Assembly: GCA_964540965.1 (NCBI GenBank)
Contig: CAZIOT010000014.1
Coordinates: 1-64,000 of the forward strand
Direction of reading: 5' to 3'
Source of the DNA: JADYZU01 sp964540965
Lineage (GTDB): Bacteria; Pseudomonadota; Alphaproteobacteria; Rhodobacterales; Rhodobacteraceae
Length of the DNA: 64,000 nt
The notes below the pieces were generated by a model. It was not told the DNA's origin and did no database searches. It worked only from the letters and a program-made list of their open reading frames with translations. The position numbers and the translations under genes were made by a program. Below are positions 8,417 through 15,871 of this stretch, piece by piece (positions within the stretch are counted from its first letter, which is position 1; each line of letters starts with the position of its first letter).

Positions 8417-8986
8417 ATGGGCGAGCGGTGCGGCTGGGCGGGGGCAGAGCCGATCTATGTCGACTATCACGACCAGGAATGGGGTGTGCCCGAACGTGAC
8501 GGCCGCGCCCTGTGGGAAAAGCTGGTGCTGGACGGGTTCCAGGCCGGCCTTTCCTGGATCACCATCCTGAAAAAGCGCGACAATTTCCGCGCGGCCTTTG
8601 CCGGTTTCGATCCAGACGCCATTGCGCACTGGGCCGAGCCCGAGGTCGTCCGCCTGCTGTCGGACCCCGGCATCGTCCGCCACCGCGGGAAGATCGAGGC
8701 GACGATCGGCAATGCCCGCGCCTTTCTGGCGCTGGGCGGCAGCGACGGCTTTGCCGATTTCTGCTGGAGCCGGGTCGGCAATCGCCCGATCCAGAACCGC
8801 TGGCCCAGCCTGGCCGAGGTGCCGGCGGAAACGCCGCTGTCGCAGGCGCTGTCGCGGGATCTGAGGAAGGCCGGGTTCCGCTTTTGCGGTCCGACCATCG
8901 TCTATGCCTGGATGCAGGCGACGGGCATGGTCAATGACCATGTGCTGACCTGCCCGCGGCATGGCGATTGTGCGAGGTTGGGGTAG
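8417..8986 (+). CDS. tag: DNA-3-methyladenine glycosylase I
   Basis: Base-excision repair enzyme removing 3-methyladenine. The 189-residue protein keeps the zinc-snap ligands Cys5, His18, His175 and Cys179, at nearly the same positions as in E. coli Tag, together with 'YHDQEWG' and 'ILKKRDNFRAAFAGFD'. The ATG at 8417 is preferred over a longer frame from 8381 because it begins exactly at the conserved 'ERCGW'. Its TAG stop (8984-8986) lies inside the palindromic element that separates it from moaE. Confidence 0.92.
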   Translation: MGERCGWAGAEPIYVDYHDQEWGVPERDGRALWEKLVLDGFQAGLSWITILKKRDNFRAAFAGFDPDAIAHWAEPEVVRLLSDPGIVRHRGKIEATIGNARAFLALGGSDGFADFCWSRVGNRPIQNRWPSLAEVPAETPLSQALSRDLRKAGFRFCGPTIVYAWMQATGMVNDHVLTCPRHGDCARLG

Positions 8987-9057
8987 GGAGTGGTGGGCGA
9001 TTGCCCACCCTGCGGGGCGGCCCGGTAGGGTGGGCAATCGCCCACCGCCCCCTACCA
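8981..9057. repeat. GTAGGGTGGG palindrome family, locus A
   Basis: Two palindromes, GGTGGGCGATTGCCCACC (8992-9009) and GGTGGGCAATCGCCCACC (9029-9046), are themselves arranged as an outer inverted repeat with GGTAGGG at the left edge and CCCTACC at the right. The whole can fold into one long hairpin. Both convergent neighbours end inside it: the tag stop at 8984-8986 and the moaE stop at 9052-9054 are the TAG of the two outer arms. It may serve as a bidirectional transcript end, though no U run is present. Confidence 0.85.
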
Positions 9058-9492
9058 CCGCTTCAGGGCGTCCTCGTCCTCGCAGGTCGCCGCGACCCAT
9101 TCCGCGCCGGTCGCGGTGATTTCCTTCTTCCAGAAGGGCGCCCGCGACTTGAGGTAATCCATCAGGAATTCCGCCGCCTCGAAAGCGGCGCGGCGGTGCG
9201 GTGCGGCGGTCAGCACCATCATGATCGGCGCGCCCGGCGGCAGGCGGCCGAAACGGTGGATCACCGCCGCGTCCGCCAGCCCCCAGCGTGCGACCGCGGC
9301 TCCGACCATCTCGGCAATCGCCGCCTCGGTCATGCCGGGGTAATGCTCGATCTCCATCGCGATCAGGCCGCCGGCGACATCGCGCACCACGCCGGTAAAG
9401 CTGACCACGGCGCCGGCGCCCGCGGCCGCCGAGGTGAAGGCGGCAAGTTCGGCCCCCGCGTCGAACGCCGCCTCTTGCACCGCGACCGACAT
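9052..9492 (-). CDS. moaE: Molybdopterin synthase catalytic subunit
   Basis: Large subunit that transfers sulfur from MoaD thiocarboxylate to precursor Z (cyclic pyranopterin monophosphate). The 146 residues include 'VVSFTGVVRD', 'EHYPGMTEAAI', 'HRFGRLPPGA' and the catalytic lysines in 'LKSRAPFWKKE'. It directly follows moaD with no spacing and forms the end of the pgsA-moaD-moaE operon. The last five codons run into the palindromic repeat, which provides the TAG stop. Confidence 0.93.
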   Translation of the reverse strand: MSVAVQEAAFDAGAELAAFTSAAAGAGAVVSFTGVVRDVAGGLIAMEIEHYPGMTEAAIAEMVGAAVARWGLADAAVIHRFGRLPPGAPIMMVLTAAPHRRAAFEAAEFLMDYLKSRAPFWKKEITATGAEWVAATCEDEDALKRW

Positions 9493-9741
9493 TCAGCCCC
9501 CCGTCATCGGCGGAAAGAAGGCAACCTCGCGCACGCCGGCCAAGGGCGCGTCGAAACCGGCAAGCCGCTGGTCGAGCGCCACCCGCACCGCGCGCAGGTC
9601 CGAGAATGCCAGCGCATAGCGGTCCTCGCGCGCGGCCAGTTCGGCCACCAGATCGGCAACAGTCGCGGCCGTGGTCGCCACCTTTTCGCGCGGGACACCG
9701 ATGCGTTCGCGCAGCCAGGCGAAATACAGCACCTCGATCAC
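9493..9741 (-). CDS. moaD: Molybdopterin synthase sulfur-carrier subunit
   Basis: Ubiquitin-like 82-residue carrier beginning 'IEVLYFAWLRERIG' and ending in the essential Gly-Gly ('PPMTGG'), which is activated by MoeB and thiocarboxylated. The start is GTG at 9741; it overlaps the TGA of pgsA as GTGA, and the moaE ATG follows its stop directly. This tight arrangement indicates translational coupling of pgsA, moaD and moaE. Confidence 0.92.
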   Translation of the reverse strand: MIEVLYFAWLRERIGVPREKVATTAATVADLVAELAAREDRYALAFSDLRAVRVALDQRLAGFDAPLAGVREVAFFPPMTGG

Positions 9742-10367
9742 GGCCGATCCTCGCCCAGATGCGGCAGGGCCTTGCGGAAGTAATCCCAGCCGGTGATCGC
9801 GGTCAGGATCGCGGCGATCCAGATCAGCACCAGCCCGCCATAGGTCGCAAGGCCCGCCCAGGTATAGGTATCGGGCAGGATGCCCTGCCCCACCCGCGGC
9901 GCGCGGCCGAATTCGACGTAAGCCAGGCCAAGGCCCAGAAACAGCACCGCGATGGCGACCATCTGCGCCGTGGTCTTCCACTTGGCCAGTTTCGTCACCT
10001 TGAGCGTCCCGGCACGCGCGCCGAGATATTCGCGCAGGCCCGAGACAAAGACCTCGCGGAACAGGATCACGGTGGCGGGCAGGATCAGCCAGGGGTTCAT
10101 CCCCGAATAGCCGGTGATGACCATGATCGCGATCACCACCATGGCCTTGTCGGCAATCGGGTCGAGCATGGCGCCGAATTTCGATTCCTGCTTCCACAGC
10201 CGGGCAAGATAGCCGTCGAACCAGTCGGTCGCGGCGGCACCGACAAACAGCGCCAGCGCCAGCCAGTCCGCCCAGGGCCGGTTGAAATACAGAAACATCA
10301 CCGGCACGCCGGGCGCGGCGAGCAGGCGCAGGATGGTCAGGGTGTTGGGCAGGGTCCAGATGCGCAT
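9738..10367 (-). CDS. pgsA: CDP-diacylglycerol--glycerol-3-phosphate 3-phosphatidyltransferase
   Basis: Makes phosphatidylglycerophosphate in the inner membrane. The 209-residue protein has the CDP-alcohol phosphotransferase signature with Asp48, Asp51, Gly52, Ala55, Arg56, Gly65, Asp69 and Asp73, and several hydrophobic segments. The start MRIWTLPNTLTILRLL at 10367 is typical of PgsA. In many relatives uvrC directly precedes pgsA; here they are 3.3 kb apart, separated by two inserted gene blocks. A relic copy of this gene's first 20 codons lies at 11889-11948. Confidence 0.95.
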   Translation of the reverse strand: MRIWTLPNTLTILRLLAAPGVPVMFLYFNRPWADWLALALFVGAAATDWFDGYLARLWKQESKFGAMLDPIADKAMVVIAIMVITGYSGMNPWLILPATVILFREVFVSGLREYLGARAGTLKVTKLAKWKTTAQMVAIAVLFLGLGLAYVEFGRAPRVGQGILPDTYTWAGLATYGGLVLIWIAAILTAITGWDYFRKALPHLGEDRP

Positions 10368-10443
10368 GAAACAGATGTATTCCTTGGCCAAAGGCAATTC
10401 CAGTCGCCCGATCAACGGCCCATCGGTCGGGTTCCGTCGCCGG

Positions 10444-10472
10444 TTGTGAGCGGTCCTTGGCCCAGATATGGT
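10444..10472 (+). promoter_or_regulatory. Candidate promoter of the restriction-modification pair
   Basis: TTGTGA (10444-10449) and TATGGT (10467-10472) are separated by 17 bases, with the ATG of the endonuclease gene 25 bases further on. Each hexamer matches the sigma-70 consensus at four of six positions. No controller-protein box or controller gene is visible. Confidence 0.45.
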
Positions 10473-10496
10473 AGCCCGACCCCGAAGGAGCGCAGA

Positions 10497-11090
10497 ATGC
10501 TGCAAAGCCGCCTGCCGGAATTTGTCGCCTCGCACTATGAATGCCATGAATGGCGCCATGCCAGCGCGATCTTGTCGCAGGATTTTCCCGCCGAATGGGC
10601 CGACCTGATGGCGCTTCTGACCGATTTCCGCCTGCTGAAATCCTGGATCACCATCGGCGGCGGCAACAAGACCCGGCTGGCCGCGCATATCGACGGTTTC
10701 CTTGGTGCGCGCGGCTGGGTGGAAAAGCAGTTCCGCACCGCGATCGAGGTCGACGGCAACCGCGCGGCGACGCCGACGCACAAGGTCGACTGCTATCGCA
10801 ACCGCATCGCGCTCGAGCTGGAATGGAACAACAAGGATCCGTTCTTTGACCGCGATCTCAACAATTTCCGCCTGCTGTTCGACCTGCGCGCGATCAGCGT
10901 AGGCGTCATCGTTACCCGCGCCGACAGCCTGCAACGGATTTTTGACGATCTGGGCCGAGGATCGTCCTATGGAATGTCGACGACTCACATGTCAAAGCTG
11001 TTGCCACGGATCGAAGGCGGAAGCGGGGCGGGCTGCCCGATTCTGGTCTTCGGCATCACGCCGGCCCTCTATGTCGAGGATGTGCCATGA
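10497..11090 (+). CDS. BglII/BstYI family type II restriction endonuclease
   Basis: A 197-residue protein with the BglII-type active site: Asp98, Glu107 and Glu109 in 'VDCYRNRIALELEWNNKDPF', the same D-x8-E-x-E/Q spacing as Asp84, Glu93 and Gln95 of BglII. The following 'NNKDPFFDRDLNNFRLL' also resembles the family. Enzymes of this group cut sites containing a GATC core; the exact specificity cannot be told from sequence alone. The ATG has an AAGGAG ribosome-binding site. Its TGA overlaps the ATG of the methyltransferase gene (ATGA), as expected for a two-gene restriction-modification operon. It sits in the pgsA-uvrC gap. Confidence 0.8.
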   Translation: MLQSRLPEFVASHYECHEWRHASAILSQDFPAEWADLMALLTDFRLLKSWITIGGGNKTRLAAHIDGFLGARGWVEKQFRTAIEVDGNRAATPTHKVDCYRNRIALELEWNNKDPFFDRDLNNFRLLFDLRAISVGVIVTRADSLQRIFDDLGRGSSYGMSTTHMSKLLPRIEGGSGAGCPILVFGITPALYVEDVP

Positions 11091-11725
11091 CCGCTGCCGC
11101 TGACGATCTGCTTGCCAAGGCCGGGCCGGTGCGGTTCGGCACCGTGCTGGCCGACCCGCCGTGGCAGTTCCAGAACCGCACCGGCAAGATGGCGCCGGAA
11201 CACAAGCGCCTGTCGCGCTATCCGACCATGACCTTACGCGAAATCTGCGACCTGCCGGTCGAGGCGGTGGTGGCCGATACCGCGCATCTTTACCTCTGGG
11301 TGCCGAATGCCCTGCTGCCCGAGGGGCTCGAGGTGATGCGGCACTGGGGGTTCACCTACAAGTCGAACATCATCTGGTCGAAAATCCGCAAGGACGGCGG
11401 GCCGGACCGGCGCGGCGTCGGCTTCTACTTTCGCAACGTGACCGAGATCCTGCTGTTCGGCGTCCGCGGCAAGAACGCGCGCACCCTGAAACTGGGGCGG
11501 ACGCAGGAAAACATCATCTCGACCCAGAAACGCGAGCACAGCCGCAAGCCGGACGAACAATACCCGCTGATCGAGGGGTGCAGCCCCGGTCCCCGGCTGG
11601 AAATGTTCGCCCGCGGCCCGCGGCTGGGCTGGACGGTCTGGGGCAATCAGGCCGAAGATTACACGCCGACCTGGGACACCTATGCCAATCATTCGCAGGC
11701 GAATGTGGTGCGGTTGAAGGGATAG
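11087..11725 (+). CDS. MT-A70 family DNA adenine methyltransferase
   Basis: A 212-residue N6-adenine methyltransferase of the MT-A70 type, with the catalytic DPPW at residues 23-26 ('TVLADPPWQFQN') and the MT-A70 features 'LYLWVPNALLPEGLEVMRHWGF' and 'EMFARGPRLGW'. In this context it is the protective modification partner of the overlapping BglII/BstYI-like nuclease. MT-A70 proteins can also act on RNA or as solitary enzymes; the 4-base overlap with the nuclease gene makes the restriction-modification role most likely. A palindromic repeat follows 28 bases downstream. Confidence 0.85.
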   Translation: MTAAADDLLAKAGPVRFGTVLADPPWQFQNRTGKMAPEHKRLSRYPTMTLREICDLPVEAVVADTAHLYLWVPNALLPEGLEVMRHWGFTYKSNIIWSKIRKDGGPDRRGVGFYFRNVTEILLFGVRGKNARTLKLGRTQENIISTQKREHSRKPDEQYPLIEGCSPGPRLEMFARGPRLGWTVWGNQAEDYTPTWDTYANHSQANVVRLKG

Positions 11726-11753
11726 GAACGCGGTCGGTCGCGGATTCACCCGT

Positions 11754-11804
11754 GGTAGGGTGGGCAACCGCCCACCGCGGCGCATGGTGGGCGGTTGCCC
11801 ACCC
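11754..11804. repeat. GTAGGGTGGG palindrome family, locus B
   Basis: GGTAGGGTGGGCAACCGCCCACC (split as GGTAGG plus a 17-base palindrome, 11754-11776) is followed by GGTGGGCGGTTGCCCACC (11786-11803). The two are inverted with respect to each other, as in locus A. The element sits just after the methyltransferase gene and before the uvrC/pgsA relic. The 348 bases from 11726 to 12073 contain only this repeat, the relic and the leader of the membrane-protein gene. Confidence 0.8.
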
Positions 11805-11835
11805 TTCGGGACCGCGGCCGTTCAGCGACCCGCCC

Positions 11836-11895
11836 TCACCCCTTCTCGTGAAAGAACGCATAGATCGTCTCGGCCATGCTGTGGGACACGCCGGC
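11836..11895 (-). pseudogene. uvrC: Relic of the uvrC 3' end
   Basis: On the minus strand the last 18 codons read GVSHSMAETIYAFFHEKG and a stop, against GVSDSMAETIYAFFHEKG at the end of the intact uvrC (13708 onward). Most of the few differences are at wobble positions. The similarity stops abruptly upstream, where pgsA-like sequence begins. It is not expressed as part of any gene I can see and shows that a piece of the uvrC-pgsA boundary was duplicated or imported here. Confidence 0.85.
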
Positions 11896-11948
11896 GCCGC
11901 GAGCAGGCGCAGGATCGTCAGGCTGTCGGGCAGGGTCCAGATGTACAT
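11889..11948 (-). pseudogene. pgsA: Relic of the pgsA 5' end
   Basis: The minus strand reads MYIWTLPDSLTILRLLAAPA, against MRIWTLPNTLTILRLLAAPG in the intact pgsA (10367). After about 20 codons it runs straight into the uvrC-like relic, through a GC-rich stretch (around 11889-11895) that both genes share, so the exact join is ambiguous by a few bases. The order pgsA-start then uvrC-end is the new joint expected from duplication of the uvrC-pgsA junction. Confidence 0.85.
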
Positions 11949-12073
11949 GGTCCCGCATCTGCTCCCAGGCAGAGGGGAAACCCTTTGGCTCGCGACCGGC
12001 CGGCAATGACCCTGCCGCTTGACACGAATCGGAAAGACACCTGTCGTCCCGCCATGGCGTCAGGTGATGCGGG

Positions 12074-13654
12074 GTGCGGGCCGTGGTGGAGAAGAAGACG
12101 AAACCGCCCTTCTTTACCGGCCTCGCAATCATCCGCCTGCGCACCTGGGCCTATGTCTACAGCGTCACATTGTTCACGGCGCTCGCGCTGGTGCCGCTGG
12201 CCAACCGCCTGCTTCCGCCGTCAGTTGCGCATTGGGCGGTGATCGGCTTTGTGGCGCTTCCCGTCCTGCTGACAATCGTCGCGGCAACGCAGCACAACGC
12301 CGCGGCCTATGTCACCCTCGCAAGGTCCGTGGCGGGGACGAAAGCCCTGACGGCCGGAGTCACCTGGCGCCACACCCTCCCCAACCGGCAAAACCCACAG
12401 CGGGCGGACAACTTGACGAAAGGGCAGATCGCAGAGTATCTCGCGACCTCTGCAAGCGTGCTGGTGCTGCTCGCTGTCGATACGTCGTCTCTTGCCGACG
12501 GCGTGAAGGTGGCGCTGCTCTGCGCCTACCTGCCGGCCAGCTTCGCAATCATCCGCCGCCTTCCTCAATTCGGCGGGGGATTGGGCGCACTCTTCATCGG
12601 GCTTCTCTTTCCAGCCCTGGTCATCAACGCACTGGTCGCACCGGCGGTCAGCCACGTCGAAATGATCGGCACCACGCTGAAGCTCGGCTATGCGATCATC
12701 GTGACAGCGGTCGTGCTGATCGCCGTCCTGATATTGACTGCGGTCCTTATCAACCCGGTCTTCGATATGTGCCTGAAGCTCATGCCGGCGCGCAAGCGCC
12801 TGCCCGGCCTTGGCTTGGTCCTGCGCAACGTGACAGCCAGGATCGAGGGGTTCCTGAGCATGGACATCTCGCTGCTGGCGATGGGGTCGGTCGGATTCGG
12901 TGTGCTGATCTACCGGTTCGCTGCTTTGGCCGATCCATTCCTGGTCTTCATGACCTTCAACGCCATCATCGCAATCCCCTTCATCTGCGGGCTGATGATC
13001 GGACTGTATCGGACCCGCATCGCGCCATTCCGGTTCGTCCGCCGGCTGTCGTTCCAATACGTCCTGATCCTGATGATCCTGGCCAACCTGTTCGCCTTGA
13101 TCGGCTATGTGTTGGGCTGGCTGGCCACGCGCGGATATACCGCGCTTTTCGGGCCGACCGGCAAAAGCCCGATCCCCGACGTGCTGTTCGTCTACCGCGA
13201 CATTGCCCCCGGCGACCTGCCTTTGCTGATACAGATGAACGCGCTGGTCATGTCGCTCTGCATCGCTGCCGCCCTGTCATGGACCCTTTCCGTCATCGCC
13301 CGCAGGGCCTGGCGCGAAGCCGCCTATATCGCGACAAGTTCGGGCATCATCACCCTGCTGCCCAACATCGCCCCGACCATCGAACAGGTCGCGGCACAGG
13401 TGTTTCCGATTTTTGACTCGCTGCCGCGACTCGCCCTCACCCTGATCCTGCCCGCGATACAAAGCTTCCTCATGGAGGAAGTCGATGATCTGACCGAAAC
13501 AGACGAAGGCACGCCCCTCTGCGCAAATTGCCAGACTCCGGCTGCAACGCCCGAGGCGCAGTATTGCAGTTCCTGCGGCACGGCGTTCCTTCGCCCCGCG
13601 GAATCGGCCGATTTGCCGCCGGCTTTCGATCCTGTGCCCCCGCGGGGCAGTTGA
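12074..13654 (+). CDS. Polytopic membrane protein with C-terminal zinc ribbon, function unknown
   Basis: I do not recognise a family. The 526-residue protein has about ten or more hydrophobic segments, with a first pair near residues 25-75, several from 125-240 and others to about 470. A soluble tail carries a CxxC...CxxC ribbon ('CANCQTPAATPEAQYCSSCG', about residues 478-497) and ends Pro-rich. No transporter signature, ATPase motif or signal peptidase site is evident. The start is a GTG at 12074 with a weak ribosome-binding site; an ATG at 12067 is in another frame. It is a single-gene cargo between the pgsA relic and uvrC, and by eye its GC content is below that of its neighbours, which suggests transfer. 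Confidence 0.75.
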   Translation: MRAVVEKKTKPPFFTGLAIIRLRTWAYVYSVTLFTALALVPLANRLLPPSVAHWAVIGFVALPVLLTIVAATQHNAAAYVTLARSVAGTKALTAGVTWRHTLPNRQNPQRADNLTKGQIAEYLATSASVLVLLAVDTSSLADGVKVALLCAYLPASFAIIRRLPQFGGGLGALFIGLLFPALVINALVAPAVSHVEMIGTTLKLGYAIIVTAVVLIAVLILTAVLINPVFDMCLKLMPARKRLPGLGLVLRNVTARIEGFLSMDISLLAMGSVGFGVLIYRFAALADPFLVFMTFNAIIAIPFICGLMIGLYRTRIAPFRFVRRLSFQYVLILMILANLFALIGYVLGWLATRGYTALFGPTGKSPIPDVLFVYRDIAPGDLPLLIQMNALVMSLCIAAALSWTLSVIARRAWREAAYIATSSGIITLLPNIAPTIEQVAAQVFPIFDSLPRLALTLILPAIQSFLMEEVDDLTETDEGTPLCANCQTPAATPEAQYCSSCGTAFLRPAESADLPPAFDPVPPRGS

Positions 13655-13707
13655 ATTTTCTTACGACTACCTGAAAACGTGCGAAAATCATCCCGGCTTG
13701 GAATCCC

Positions 13708-15585
13708 CTATCCCTTCTCATGAAAGAACGCATAGATCGTCTCGGCCATGCTGTCCGATACCCCGGCCACCGCCTTGAGGTCGGCAAGGTCGGCCCGGCT
13801 GACCGCCTTGGCGCTGCCGAAATGCGCCAGCAGCGCGCGTTTGCGCGCCGCGCCGACGCCCGGAATGTCGTCGAGCGGCGTCGCCCCCACCGCCTTGGCC
13901 CGTTTGGCGCGGTGGGTGCCGATGGCAAAGCGGTGCACCTCGTCGCGCAGCCGCTGCACGAAATACAGCACCGGGTCATTGTGGCGCAGCGCCATCACCG
14001 GCTTGCCGACGCGGTGGAATTCTTCTTTCCCGAGGTCGCGGTCGATGCCCTTGGCCACGCCGATGATCGGAATGTCGTCCACGCCCAGATCGGCCATGAT
14101 GCCATGCACCGCGGAAATCTGCCCGGCGCCGCCGTCGATCAGCAGCAGGTCGGGCCAGCCGGTGCCCTCGCGGTCGGGATCCTCCTTCAAGAGGCGGGTA
14201 AACCGCCGGGTCATCACCTCTTTCATCATGCCGAAGTCGTCGCCGGGGGTCAGTTCGGTGCCCTTGATGTTGAACTTGCGATACTGGCCCTTCTCGAACC
14301 CGTCGGGGCCGGCGACGATGAAGGCGCCGATGGCGTCGGTGCCCATGATATGGCTGTTGTCATAGACCTCGATCCGGCGCGGCACTGTCGGCAGGTCGAA
14401 CGCCTCGGCCAGACCGTCAAGCAGCTTTACCTGCGTCGCCGATTCCGACATGCGCCGCGCCAGCGATTCCCGCGCGTTGCGCAAGGCGCTGTCCACCAGT
14501 TCCGCCTTTTCACCCCGCTGCGGCACGGCGATTTCCACCCGGCGGCCGGCCTTTTCGCCAAGCGCATCGGCCATCAGCTCGGGATCGTCCAGCCCGTGCG
14601 AGGTCAGGATCAGCCGCGGCGGATCGTGGTCGGTGTAGAATTGCCCGACAAAGGCCTGCATCACCTCTGACGCATCGGCATCGGCGGTCAGCCGGGGATA
14701 GTAATCGTGGTTGCCCCAGTTCTGGTTGGCGCGGATGAAGAACACCTGCACGCAGGCCTGCCCGTGTTCCATGTGCAGCGCGATGATGTCGGCCTCGGCC
14801 ACCCCTTTCGGATTGATGCCCTGCGCCGATTGCACCGCGGTCAGCGCGCGGATGCGGTCGCGCAGGGCGGCGGCGCGTTCGTACTGCATCGCCTCGGCCG
14901 CGGCGGCCATCTGCCGGGCCAGATCCTCTTGCAGGTCGGTGGACCGTCCCGACAGGAACCGTTCGGCATCGGCAATCGCGCCGGCATAATCGGCCTGATC
15001 GACCAGCCCGACGCAGGGGCCGGAACAGCGCTTGATCTGATAGAGCAAGCAAGGCCGCGTCCGCGACGCGAACACGGAATCGGTGCAGGACCGCAGGCCG
15101 AACGCCTTTTGCAGCTGGTTCAGCGTCCGGTTCACCGCCCCGGCACTGGCGAAGGGGCCGAAATAGTCGCCCTTCTCCTTCTTCGCGCCGCGGTGCTTTT
15201 TCACCATCGGGAACGGATGGCCTTCGGGGATCAGGATGTTCGGAAACGACTTGTCGTCGCGCAGAAGCACGTTGTAGCGCGGCTTGAGCTGCTTGATCAG
15301 GTTCTGTTCCAGCAGCAGCGCCTCGGTCTCCGTGCGCGTGGTCAGGAACATCATCGAGGCGGTTTCGCGGATCATCCGCGCGATGCGCGGCGAATGGTCG
15401 CCGGGACGGGAGTAGTTCGTCACCCGCGCCTTCAGGTTGCGCGCCTTTCCGACATACAGCACCCGGCTTTCGGCATCGAGCATCCGGTAGACGCCGGGAC
15501 TGCCATCCAGCTGGCGCAGATAGCCGTGGATCACCTCATGCCCGGTCGGCGGCGGCGGGGCTGGCAAGGGGGGCTGGTCGGTCAT
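13708..15585 (-). CDS. uvrC: Excinuclease ABC subunit C
   Basis: Dual-incision nuclease of nucleotide excision repair, recruited by UvrB. The 625 residues show the GIY-YIG domain ('GVYRMLDAESRVLYVGKARNLKARV', about 30-55), the UVR motif ('LARQMAAAAEAMQYERAAALRDRI', about 215-240), the RNase H-like C-terminal nuclease ('IEVYDNSHIMG', 'LLIDGGAGQI') and tandem helix-hairpin-helix motifs at the end. It is normally immediately upstream of pgsA in relatives. Its last codons are duplicated as a relic at 11836-11895. Confidence 0.97.
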   Translation of the reverse strand: MTDQPPLPAPPPPTGHEVIHGYLRQLDGSPGVYRMLDAESRVLYVGKARNLKARVTNYSRPGDHSPRIARMIRETASMMFLTTRTETEALLLEQNLIKQLKPRYNVLLRDDKSFPNILIPEGHPFPMVKKHRGAKKEKGDYFGPFASAGAVNRTLNQLQKAFGLRSCTDSVFASRTRPCLLYQIKRCSGPCVGLVDQADYAGAIADAERFLSGRSTDLQEDLARQMAAAAEAMQYERAAALRDRIRALTAVQSAQGINPKGVAEADIIALHMEHGQACVQVFFIRANQNWGNHDYYPRLTADADASEVMQAFVGQFYTDHDPPRLILTSHGLDDPELMADALGEKAGRRVEIAVPQRGEKAELVDSALRNARESLARRMSESATQVKLLDGLAEAFDLPTVPRRIEVYDNSHIMGTDAIGAFIVAGPDGFEKGQYRKFNIKGTELTPGDDFGMMKEVMTRRFTRLLKEDPDREGTGWPDLLLIDGGAGQISAVHGIMADLGVDDIPIIGVAKGIDRDLGKEEFHRVGKPVMALRHNDPVLYFVQRLRDEVHRFAIGTHRAKRAKAVGATPLDDIPGVGAARKRALLAHFGSAKAVSRADLADLKAVAGVSDSMAETIYAFFHEKG

Positions 15586-15709
15586 CGCGGGGCTTGTCGA
15601 TTCTGGCTGGTGTGAGTCAGTTTAGCGCGGTGCGCGCAAGGCGAAACCTGTCCACCATTCCTGTGGACAACTCCGTGGGAAAATCCGGCGAAGCGTCAAA
15701 TTTCCCTTG

Positions 15710-15724
15710 TTTCCGGCCCGGTTC
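15710..15724. promoter_or_regulatory. Possible LexA-type box upstream of uvrC
   Basis: TTTC-N7-GTTC lies 125 bases before the uvrC start. It differs at one position from GTTC-N7-GTTC, the direct-repeat SOS box used in many alphaproteobacteria. The surrounding 15586-15871 gap is AT-rich (especially 15740-15830) and also holds a 7-base-arm hairpin at 15649-15669. A chance match cannot be excluded. Confidence 0.3.
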
Positions 15725-15871
15725 ATCGCATTGCCTGTTTTTTGAGCACACATCTAACACATTGATTTCAAAAGAAAGAATTTTGACCATCTGACAAATT
15801 ACTGAAATCGTTACCAATTCGTTACGTCGTTGTGAGGGCCCTGTCGCGCGGTGCACAACTCTGACGCAGCG

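Noticed and set aside
12019..13416. A 465-codon alternative frame over the membrane-protein gene
   Set aside because: Arg/Pro-rich translation. The frame at 12074-13654 gives regular hydrophobic helices and a zinc ribbon.
15594..15794. A 66-codon plus-strand frame upstream of uvrC
   Set aside because: It crosses an AT-rich promoter region, has no ribosome-binding site and no recognisable sequence.
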